Source: Bathymodiolus brooksi (taxonomy: Eukaryota > Mollusca > Bivalvia > Mytilida > Modiolidae). From it: a DNA stretch of 64,000 bases. A program made the position numbers and the translations under genes. The stretch is taken from the NCBI GenBank assembly GCA_963680875.1, contig OY804585.1, forward strand, positions 24,095,686-24,159,685, in the 5' to 3' direction. Below, piece after piece: positions 11,601 to 23,600 of this stretch (its first letter is position 1; each line of letters begins with the position of its first letter). The notes beneath the pieces are model-generated. The model ran no database searches. It was not told where the DNA came from and saw only the letters and a list, made by a program, of their open reading frames with translations.

Positions 11601-14600
11601 TAGATAAAAGATGTAGTCATGGCGACAGAATAAGATTATATTTGGTAATTGAGGTTATAACAGAAAGGTCAGACGATTCTGCAGCAGGCCATCAACAACC
11701 AATGAAATGATCTGTTACTCATTATGACATGTCTGGTGGACATTGGTTGTGTTACATACAACATAAACACTGGAATTACAGTGAAACCTGTCTAAACCCT
11801 AAATAAACTGGAATACTGTCTAAACCAAACCCTAAATAAACTGGAATACTGTCTAAACCAAACCCTAAATAAACTGGAATACTGTCTAAACCAAACCCTA
11901 AATAAACTGGAATACTGTCTAAACCAAACCCTGAATGAACTGGAATACTGTCTAAACCAAACCCTAAATAAACTGGAATACTGTCTAAATCAAACCCTAA
12001 ATAAACTGGAATACTGTCTAAATCAAACCCTAAATAAACTGGAATACTGTCTAAACCAAACCCTAAATAAACTGGAATACTGTCTAAACCAAACCCTAAA
12101 TAAACTGGAATACTGTCTAAACCAAACCCTAAATAAACTGGAATACTGTCTAAACCAAACCCTAAATAAACTGGAATACTGTCTAAACCAAACCCTAAAT
12201 AAACTGGAATACTGTCTAAACCAAACCCTAAATAAACTGGAATACTGTCTAAACCAAACTTTAAATAAACTGGAATACTGTCTAAACCAAACCCTAAATA
12301 AACTGGAATACTGTCTAAATCAAACCCTAAATAAACTGGAATACTGTCTAAATCAAACCCTAAATAAACTGGAATACTGTCTAAATCAAACCCTAAATAA
12401 ACTGGAATACTGTCTAAATCAAACCCTAAATAAACTGGAATACTGTCTAAACCAAACCCTAAATAAACTGGAATACTGTCTAAATCAAACCCTAAATAAA
12501 CTGGAATACTGTCTAAACCAAACCCTAAATAAACTGGAATACTGTCTAAATCAAACCCTAAATAAACTGGAATACTGTCTAAATCAAACCCTAAATAAAC
12601 TGGAATACTGTCTAAATCAAACCCTAAATAAACTGGAATACTGTCTAAATCAAACCCTAAATAAACTGGAATACTGTCTAAACCAAACCCTAAATAAACT
12701 GGAATACTGTCTAAACCAAACCCTAAATAAACTGGAATACTGTCTAAACCAAACCCTGAATGAACTGGAATACTGTCTAAACCAAACCCTAAATAAACTG
12801 GAATACTGTCTAAACCAAACCCTAAATAAACTGGAATACTGTCTAAATCAAACCCTAAATAAACTGGAATACTGTCTAAATCAAACCCTAAATAAACTGG
12901 AATACTGTCTAAATCAAACCCTAAATAAACTGGAATACTGTCTAAATCAAACCCTAAATAAACTGGAATACTGTCTAAACCAAACCCTAAATAAACTGGA
13001 ATACTGTCTAAACCAAACCCTAAATAAACTGGAATACTGTCTAAACCAAACCCTAAATAAACTGGAATACTGTCTAAACCAAACCCTGAATGAACTGGAA
13101 TACTGTCTAAACCAAACCCTAAATAAACTGGAATACTGTCTAAACCAAACCCTAAATAAACTGGAATACTGTCTAAACCAAACCCTAAATAAACTGGAAT
13201 ACTGTCTAAACCAAACCCTAAATAAACTGGAATACTGTCTAAACCAAACCCTAAATAAACTGGAATACTGTCTAAACCAAACTTTAAATACAGTCATGTT
13301 GTAAGGAAATCTTAGTTAGTTTAACCTGAATGAACCGAACACCTGTGTATTCTGAACACAAAAGTTGATCCCAAGGAGGTTCTGGAAGACAGATTTCACT
13401 GTGATTGGTCACTTGGCAAAGTAGGAAATCTTTGTTAATTTAACCTGAATAAATCAAACACCTGTGAATTCTGAACACGGAGATTGTCACACAGGCATCA
13501 CTGTACCTGCAATAGCATTCTGCAGAAACAATAACATGACTGAGAAAGGGTAGGGGTCAATCAAATGACCAATCATCGTGACCTTTACAATAAATACTTA
13601 CCCCCACTTTCATGTATAGCACCCAGAAATGTTGGTTCCATGGCCTGACTTAAGAACACTTGTAAATAAACATTAAACATGTCAGCTAATGGGTCTTTTT
13701 CATACTCCGTCTCTTTACTGAAAAATATAATTGGAAAATTTGATTTCATTCGTATGATAAATTTAAGTAAGCAAAGCGTCTTAACTAGATGTTCAATTGA
13801 ACTCAAGAGTTATAAATTATCAACTGACTATTCAATGATCATTTCTCCATTTTAAACATTTTCCTGCACTGGTGGCCATTCCTAAAATTTCACATCAAAA
13901 TAAAAAAACATAAACTTTGTTGAGGAATATCTGGAATTTTTTATCAGTATAAATTTTCTGTAATTTCATTCAATGACTATTACTGCCAAGTTTTCTGTTC
14001 AATGGTTCAGTTGTTTCACAAGATTTTTACAATAATTTTCCAATAGGATTGTTAATCTTGTTCCTGTGGTGATGGCCATCTTGGATTGCTGATCCATAAA
14101 AATATTGTAAACCATTGATCATTTATGTACACTTTGGATTGAATCAAGTTTGTAGTTTTTGAGAAATATCTTTTATTCACTTTCCAATATGGTCCTGTGT
14201 TAAACTAGACTTTGCAGTGGTGGCCATCTTGAATTTCCCGTTCACACAAAATTACTAACTTTGTAAGAGAAAATCCAATGATAATTCATGTAGAGTTTGC
14301 ATTCAGTCATGTGTGTGTAATTTCTATTAATTTTTTTTTATTCATTTTACCATAGGTCCATTAACCTATGTCATGTGATCGTGATACATCAAAAGAAAAC
14401 AGACTGTAAACAACCATCCCAGGAACAATATTTCAGTTGTACCATAGTGCCAAACTTTTCACAAAAAGATTTTATTTAGTGAAGCTTACGACAATCTGCG
14501 ACAAACTGAACACAAGTGGCCGTCGTGGTCGTATGGTAGTATGGATTTACAACTACCTATGCAATAAGTGCCTATCACCACTAATGTTGTGAGTTCAAAT

Positions 14601-17600
14601 CCCACTCAGGTGACTTGATAAAACATTATGTGATAAAGTTTGTTAGTGTCTTACCTCAGGTTGTGGTTCTCTCCAGGTACTCTGGTTTCCTCCACCAATA
14701 AAACTGACCGCTATGATATTACTGAAATATTGTTGAAAGTTGCATTTAACACCGTAAACCAACCAACCAAACTCTAATTACCATTTGATTTTGGCAACAG
14801 AGTCCTCATTCCATGCATTGAATTGCAGTATTTGCAGATTCATTAGACTTCTTAGATACCCATTACAAATGTTAAAAGCTAAAATCAATAACCTTGAATC
14901 TAATTTTGGTTTTGGTCGATCTTCTTCCTGTACTTGAACAACAAATTGACTGTCTCTGACTGTGGTCCTCATATGAGGAACTTGCTTGGTTCTGACTGAT
15001 ATATAATTCTTTTCCATATGAGGAAGCCAACTAGAGTACTACAAAAAACAAAAATAATTATCATAAAACTGAGGATTAGGTGTCATCTTTGCTAGTCAAA
15101 TGTTATGATCTGCTTCCCTTCTACTTCACCCTTGGCTGTGTTAGTTGTAATTTTGTAATTCCCACACACTACTTGAGATTGTCAGTTGCATCCTATATTT
15201 TGTTATCATTTTCTGCCAATCAGCAAAAAGCATTCATTTCACCTCATGTCAAAATATGTACACAGTTAACTGAAAAACATAAAAATTATTCTGCACTTCT
15301 ATTTTTTTTAACAATTTTCTGTACATACAGTGATTATATTTTATTAGTGGAAATAACTGGAGTACCAAGAGAAAAGCACTGACCTTTGACAAGTCAGGGG
15401 TCAACATGAATGTATTATAAATTGACCAATCAGCGACTCTTCTACAAAATCCAGCTGACAAGTCAAGCAAATGTTTTTTGGAACACACCCGATAGACACA
15501 GAATGTATTCATTTTTACTTGCACCCCCATTGGAGCGTTTTGAGATCTTCCATGTGGCGACTAGTAAACAACCGATAGAAAATAGAGAGGAAGTGTAAAG
15601 ATCTAATTTTAATTATATTGCATTGAAAGGAGCCTTTGGTGACATTTAGTAAAATTGGGTACTGCTTGCATGCAATGATGTAAATTCAAATATAATTTGA
15701 TCTCGAACATGGCAGTACCCTGTACATAAAACCCAGTGAAATATTTCCACTTAGTCTTTGAAAAGTTTATACTTTTTGATTGACAGAGGGGATGGGTCAA
15801 CCAGGTCAACAACATTTGATTGTCACTGAAACAGTATGGAGAGTTGGGTAATGATGACAAATTTAGTCTTTTGTAGCAGATACAATGTGCCTACTCTTTT
15901 TCTAAATCTACAAAAGATGTCTTTAGCTTGTAGGGAGTGTGGCACTCTCCAAACATGTTATTCACCATGGTCCACGGTCAGGCTTTTTGTATTATAACCT
16001 GTCAACCCTGCAGCGAGAGGGATTCCCCTATATGCCACCTGGGGATGAGTTAAGCGGTAGGTTTTGAATCCTGGGAGTCTTCACTAGTACCCAGCAATAC
16101 AGTTTGTTACTGAATCTAAAAATAGAACAACAAAATTGTCCGTTTTATCTATAAATAGTGCATACTTCCTGCTACTTACTGTAGATAAAGATCGGTGAAA
16201 GATTTCACCTTTGTCTATAAATAGCTCATATTTTCTCATCATTTTACCAGCTTCAATCTTCCATATTGGAAATCCTTCAAAATTGTTGAGGTCTTTTTTA
16301 TTGATGACAAATGAACCCATCTGAAAAACATATATAGATGTATATTTATTTCTTTATATACAATGAAAGGTTTTTTTCAGATGTAAACCTTCATTCGTAC
16401 AGTGAGGCCACCCATAATTTTGTCAGACCAATTTTGAGACAGTCTTCCTAGAGAGAAAATGAAATCTCCGCACTTTTTCCCTCCTTTTAAACTTTTCTAA
16501 GTGTCAATGTTATATTTTCTGAGTGAGTGATTGTTGTTTAACGTCACGCTATATCATGACAAGAACAAGTTATATTTGAATGTGAAGATGATGATGTCTG
16601 CTTTGTACTAGACCAACATGGTGCTAGCTCACTGAAATAACAGTCTGTGGGCAGACATTTCGCTCCACTGAGACATATTATCCTGGTTTCGAGAAAATAC
16701 CAATTTTATAGTCTTGATTTCACCTGACTGGGGCTTGAACCCAGGATCCACAGTACCTCAGGCATCTCCTCATTAAAACTGATGACTTTTTTCAATTATC
16801 AAGGTATTGGTTGTAACCAAGACATTGCACAAGATTGATTGATTGATTTATGGTGTTTAACGCCACTTTCAACAATATTTCAGTTTTATCATGGCGGTCA
16901 GTTTTATTTGGTGGAGGAAACCACCAACCTGTTGCAAGTCACTGAAAAACTTTATCACATAATGTTACATCGAGTACACCTCACCATTAGCAGGATTTGA
17001 ACTTACAGCTTTAGTGGTGATAGGCACTGATTGCACAAGATATTTAAAGTCTAGTTCAAGAAAACACTACAGAGACAACATACCACAAAACCTTCATATT
17101 GAGTATCTGACTCTTCTGACTCTTCTGACGATTCATATTGTGGACTTTGTACTCTAGGATAAGCTACTGGAGCAGTTTGTTCAACCTTTCGTGACTTTGC
17201 TGCGCTAGGTTTACTGGATTTTCCAACACGTTTTGGTTTTCTGAAATAATAAAAACAAGTCGACATTAAAATTAATAGGGCTGTGTAGAGCAAAGCATGA
17301 TACAACCGAAGCATGTCCACAAGGGAAAGTTGAACAAGTGCATATTAGAAGCAAGTGTGAACACTGTATTTTGCTTGTCAAAGTAAATTGCTTGACACAG
17401 TAATATTTAGATCAATTATATTATTTTGGTCATTTGTTTTACAATAATATGCCTTCCAAATATGTGAAATTTTCGTTTTTGGGCCCCTTCTAGTCCCCTT
17501 TTCAAAATAAATTAGCAATTTTTTTCTATGGTCCTTCAATAACCCATAGAGATGATCACATATGGCTTTTGTTGTCCAATTTCGGTCGAGCTTATCTCTG

Positions 17601-20600
17601 AACCATATAAGCTCTCTGTGCAATCAAGTCAAAGAAAGAAACTGCATCAAAATTGGATGAAAAATAAAAATACTATATACATTGTACCTTCCAAACAGTT
17701 GTTGGGATCCCATTAACCGGTTGAACACTCCACATTTATTTATCTGTCCCAACCTAGAGTAGACATGGATTTCTAATGCCATATGTGGTAGTTTTTTTTG
17801 TGCTAAATTGTTTGAGGTTAGAGGTAGTTGTCTGTTTTGTTGATATTGGTGGAATTGTTGACCATCATTGTTTAAACTTTCTTTTCATATACTGTATTAT
17901 TTTTCAAAAATCTGTCCTTGAACTGAACTAAGTTAATATATTGTATATTTTGAAAATCAAGGGAAGCAATCCCTATACACCTATGGCTGGTTTAAATATA
18001 AAAAATTTCTATTATATTTCAAGAATAATTACAATTTGGTTTTTGTACTTCCTTTACGACTCCTCCTTTGTGGCCCAGCAAATTCATCAAATGCTGGCTC
18101 CTTCTTTTCCTGTAAACACACAAATTACATTAGGTTTAAATATATGTCATACATTAGACAACAGAGAACTCTTTTGACAATTTTCATCAACTAATTACAT
18201 TTCTAAACTTGTATTAAAAGATCACCTTTGGGACAAAGAAAAAGTGGTCTCTTAAAAGAGGTTCAATTCATATGAAATTTTCTATGACAGGACAAGAAAA
18301 AGGTGACTGCATAGGCAAGCTTGATTGAATAGTCCTTCAATAAATATGACATTATTCTAGTCTATACAGTTACATATTGAAACAATTTTAAGATATTAAT
18401 GTATCATCCATTCATGTACAAATTATAAACGGCATTGGTAGTATAATGGTTAGTGTGTTCACCTTGAGTGTGATAGATCCTATGGTTATGGTGTTTAACG
18501 CCACTTTCAACAATATTTCTGTTATATCTTGGTGGTTAGTTTTATTGGCGGAGGAAACCGGAGTACCCAGAGAAAACAACAGACCTACTGCAAGTCACTG
18601 ACAAATTTTATCACATCATGTTGTATCGAGTATACCTCGATATGAGCAGGATTCGCACTCATCAACTATAGTGGTGATAGGCATTGATTCCACAAGTAGT
18701 TGTAAATCCAACCACAATAAGATCACACAGTACATCATGTGTTGGAGCAATGTCGGGTCAAACAAATGACTATGAAATTGGTATTTGTTGCTTCTCCGCT
18801 ACGCATGCAGCATTAGAGAGCAAGAGTGGAGCAACATGTCTACCCATGAACAGTTGCTTCAGTGAGCTAGCTATAAAAATCAAACTAAGAGTGTTGGTCT
18901 AGTACAAAGCCGCAGACAAAATCATCATCCTCTCATCGAATGATCTCGCCATGATATACATGTACAATGTAGCTCGAAAATTCCTCATTTGGTATTTAAC
19001 AACAATGATCTTGCCATGATAAAGCTTGAAACTTCCTCATTTGGTATTAAACAACAATGATCTCGCCATGATAAAGCTCGAAACTTCCTCATTTGGTATT
19101 AAACAACAATGATCTCGCCATGATAAAGCTCGAAACTTCCTCATTTGGTATTAAACAACAATGATCTCGCCATGATATAGCTAGAAAATTCCTCATTTGG
19201 TATTAAACAACAATGATTTTGCCATGATATAGCTAGAAAATTCCTCATTTGGTATTAAACAACAATCATTTTTACAATAACATTTTGAGACACAGGGATA
19301 TTTGTAGCAATTTCATTTGATCACGAGTCCAGAAGACTATTCTGAAAATTTTAGTGAGTCTCACTATTGTAATAATATAAAATTTGAAAACTTTGGCGAG
19401 TCTAAACTGAAAATGGCGAATCCAGGACTCGTCTAAGTGAGCTGCAAGGATCTCTGAGACATTCATTCATTTTCTATCCATGCTAACTCTGACATGATAT
19501 TATATTATTCTAAGAGGAGAGTAGTTTACCACAGCAAAAGGTGTCCACGCTGGGTCAGAGTCAGAATCATATGTTTCTGGCATACCATCACCATCTACAT
19601 CACTTTCACTCTCTTTATACTTCTCTACAATAAAATTGATAAGAGGTTAATCTCCTGAACATAATGTAAGCCAACTTAAAATACCAAACACAAAATAACT
19701 GCAAACGGACTCGATTCAAATTATAGGTGCAGTCAAACCTGCCTTAAAGGGCACCTCTATATAACAATTCACTGTCTATAAGGACAGTCTCATTTTTCTC
19801 ATTAATGAGTAGTGCATTTAATTTTAACCTGTATATAAAGGACAACTGCTCATAAAGGCCACATTTTCAGGTTCCCTTGAGTGGCCTTTATATACAGGTT
19901 TGACTATAATATGGAAAAACCTTATTTGGGAAGGGGGATTCGAAGGCACATTTTTATTAAGTACCTTCTATAAACCACTGTATAGCTATTAGTGTCAATT
20001 ATAATCGAAAGTTGATCAGTTTAGAGTAATTGATTCCGATGTTCAATAGTAAAGATTAATTGGACACAAAGAAAAACAGGAAAATTTCCTTCAAGTAGAA
20101 AACCTGCTGGCAGGTAGATCAGGTGGTCTAGTTTACTCTCGTTAATACCCCTTCCCCCACTAAGGTACCTGGTACTTACTTTGTAATAATTTTTCTTTAG
20201 CCTTCCGCGTTGATAACCTCCTGGCAGGTGCAACAGGTGAAGGAGTCCTCACTTTCTCCTCCTCCTCTTCTGACGATCCCACCTGATATTCCTCTCCTGA
20301 TGATTTTATTTCCTCTTCTTCACTTTCTTGATAACCACTAGAACGTCTTTGTTTACTAGATAATTTGCAACTTTTAGTCTTTTTGTGTTTCGGAGGTGAA
20401 ATAGTTTGTAGTTTAATTCTCATTTTGAGGCTAGGATGCTGATCACTGCCAGTTTCAATATTTTTAACAGTCCCTGTAACTTGAGTGTTCATTTCTTCAT
20501 CAGAAACTCTTGAACTAGCAGTATCATCATTAGATGGTGATTCTGGTTTTGTGTCAGTATCTGGCCGTGGCGTACTAGCAGCACTATCACTACTTTTATC

Positions 20601-23600
20601 TACAGAAGTTTGACGCGGTGGTCGTTTTGGTTCCGGTATATATTTTGGAAGTTCAGGTTTTTTAACAACTGAAGTGTTGACACTTGATAATGTTTCTGGT
20701 TTCTTACCTTGTATAAAACTTAAGAAAGAATCCATGAAGGCATTGTTTTTACTACTTTTTGTAGGTGGTTTTTCACGTGGTTTTTGTGGAGGAAGAGGTT
20801 CAATTACGACTCGAGGTTGAAGATTGGTTTTTTTCTCAAAAGAAGGTATTTGAACTTTAGGTTGATTTTGACTTTTGACCTGTGGTTTGTCAGTTTCGGG
20901 GGGTTTCTTTAAGTGTTTAAATTCATCGTCTTCATCTATTGGGTTACTGATTGCCACAGGAGGTATACTTGGTTCTGCTATAAAGGGTTTATTTTGTTCA
21001 CAAGTGTAAGCCTCATAAAGTCTGTCATCTCGACGGCCCATCTGAGGACTTTCGCTAATAAGACTGGACAAAGCGGCTTCATCTATCGTGGACGTTGAAT
21101 TATTAGCCATAGCATTTCCACAAAAATTATTATTTTGTTGCTGCGAGTTAGGATTAAACGTATCCAAATCAAACATGTTTTCTCCGCCACTTGAGTATAT
21201 ACCGGATTCTAATTCCATAGAGTTCAATGCATCAAAGTCATTATTTGCATTTAATTGGTCTACAAACGATTGCTGATTGGAGGGTTCATTGTATGCAAAT
21301 TCATTATTGTCAATTATTTTCTCACGATTAGCCATGGGAATGTTTTCTTCATTAGAAATAAATCCTTGTGACATGAAATTGTTTCTCTGATTTGTAGAAT
21401 GCATATCATGACCACTAAATCTTTCACTATGAACGGCAGAATTAGTGAAGTTGACATTTGTCTGCCCTAAATTTTCCATAATATTGGTCCCACTTGGAGG
21501 ACAGCTATAATTATTGCCTAGCTGCGTAGCATGTTTTGTAGAATAGTTATTTCCAGCTTGACCATGGACAGCAGTAGTTTTAGTACTAGATATCTGTGGA
21601 CTTTGCATGTTATAAGCACTAGAACTTTGGTTGTTATTTCTAAATGTTTGTCCATAAACATTACCTGACATTTGAGAAGGATTTTGCCTGAATGAGTTCT
21701 CTTGAGTTCGACTTTGTGAGAGAATTTGTAACTGCTGTTCTTGCTGAATATAAGAATCTACTAATGTTTTCTCCTGAAAATTTTTCGTATCTTCCAAAAC
21801 AGAAGGTTCCTTTTTCTTCCGACCCCTACCTTTTTTCGGTTTTGTTGTAGAATCAGCTACAGCTTGAATTGTCGTGGATTTCTCCACAGGTAACGATGTA
21901 CAATGAGGAAATGATGCAATACTAGGATTATAGATACCAGTCGAATGTTCTGGTTCCTGGATTTGATTGGGTCTATAAATACCAGTTGAATGGTTTGGTT
22001 CCTGAATTTGATTGGGTCTATAATTACCAGTTGACAGTTCTTGATTCTGATTTGGTCTGTAACTATGGTGATGCAAAGAACTTCCACTAGAAAAGTTAAA
22101 ATGTTCCTGGTTTCTGTATGGCTGTGTTGACGAAAAATTATTATAATGGTCTGTTTGTTGGCCAGTATCAGATGGAGCTGGACTAATAGGATCGTATTGT
22201 GATTCCCGTTTAACACCGTCGGTATAAGGTTGGGACGACAAGCCTCTGTAATTGTATTGCGTTTCAGACGAAATTGGTCCAGACAAATTTTCGATTTTTG
22301 ACGATAAATAGTAATCTCTTTCTGAAGGTGGTAGATTGAATGTTGGTGATATCGGCGAGTGTGAAGTTGTTTGAACAGAAAATCCAGACGAGTTCTGAAA
22401 TAATCCGTGCTGAACCGAGTTTTGCTGGAGATTTGAAATTCCACTATGTGCAGGTGGGGGTAGAGTTCTCTGGCTAGTAGGAGATAAGTCTGTCAGTATC
22501 TCTCCAAACAAATTTACAGATCTTTGGTTATTTTGAGGAGACAAGTCTGTTGGTAACTCTCCAAATAAATTTGGTGAAGTCTGTGTCAAATTAGGGATAT
22601 CCCAATTTCTACCCTTGTCTTCAACAATACCTAAATTACAATCTTGAGCAAAAATAGGATTTGAAGGTGATAGTCCAAGTCCTAAATGCTCAGTGTCCCT
22701 CGAGTGGACCCCTTCAACACCAAAGGGGGGTAATCCAGGTGGCTTATAATGATGTTGCCTTCCAAATGCAGATTGGTCCAACAACTGTGAGACAGATGGT
22801 CCAGTTAATCCTGGTACCTGTCTTGTCCCTGCTAAATGGGCATGGGATGAAAAGGCTCCAACTGATACACCTGGAGGAAAAAGCATTACCAGTAATTATT
22901 ATAATAATAACATTGTCCATGAACTGCTCTGTCCATGTGTGTGATGCACATGTCATGTCATGAAAGTGTTTTTTTAGTTAGATTTCACTATCTACATCCT
23001 TCATACTCTGAAATCACATTTAACGTTATACACGGACATTATCAGAGGGCGAAAGTTGGGATAATTTCACATTAACAGGTTTTACCCTGTCTCAAGCCAG
23101 GACCTAGATTTCCAATGCCATATGTAGTGGTAATTTTTAAGCTCCATTGTTTGAGATGAGAGGTGGTGGTACGTTTTGCTGATATTGGTGGAATTTTTCA
23201 CCATCACTGTTTAAACTTTCTTTCTTATAAATTTTTTTAAAGTGACTATTTTCTTACTGTATAAATAAACAAGTACATGTATATGTAACTGGGGCTGTCT
23301 TGGTCATGATCGTACTTTGTGAGTTCGAACCCCGTTCATGGCAAGGTGTACTCGATACAACATATGTGATAAAGTTTGTCAGTGACTTTTTTCCCTCCAT
23401 CAATAAAACTGACCGCCACGATATAACTGAAATATTGTTGAAAATAACATTATACACCATAATTCTAACCTCTCTTAAGACATGATTTTATTTATTTGAT
23501 TGTGTGTAACGTAAAGTGACCACTATTTCAGCTATATTCATGACAAGAACAAGTTTACGATAAATAAATATGTGGCACTATATATGATGGTGGATAATTT

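Larger units (their letters stand above)
18431..19270 (+). mobile_element. SINE family B with SINE A insertion and expanded tail
   Basis: Head GCATTGGTAGTATAATGGTT, then interrupted at about 18481-18727 by a reversed SINE A, resuming at ATGTGTTGGAGCAATGTCGG. The body runs to 18940, followed by about six copies of a 52-bp unit from the 3' domain. Confidence 0.75.

Noticed and set aside
11800..13290. Interstitial telomeric repeat (ACCCTAAA within the 33-bp unit)
   Set aside because: Only one ACCCTAAA per 33 bp and the unit traces to a MITE end, not to TTAGGG arrays.
12947..13297. 116-codon minus-strand frame made of [11 protein letters not shown] repeats
   Set aside because: It is the 11-codon translation of the 33-bp minisatellite.
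1..13300. CRISPR arrays (regular repeats of 33-39 bp)
   Set aside because: There are no unique spacers between repeats; these are head-to-tail minisatellites in an animal genome.
17378..17623. 81-codon minus-strand frame between QSER1/PRR12-like exons 4 and 5
   Set aside because: No acceptor/donor pair joins it in frame to its neighbours and I recognise no family; its length is not striking for the region.
22884..22886. In-frame ATG at 22886 as the start of the QSER1/PRR12-like protein
   Set aside because: It lies upstream of a good acceptor (TTTTCCTCCAG), and a phase-matched first exon exists at 25849-25936.
20160..22963. Small plus-strand frames opposite the large QSER1/PRR12-like exon
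   Set aside because: They are shadows of the minus-strand exon, with no splice sites or composition of their own.
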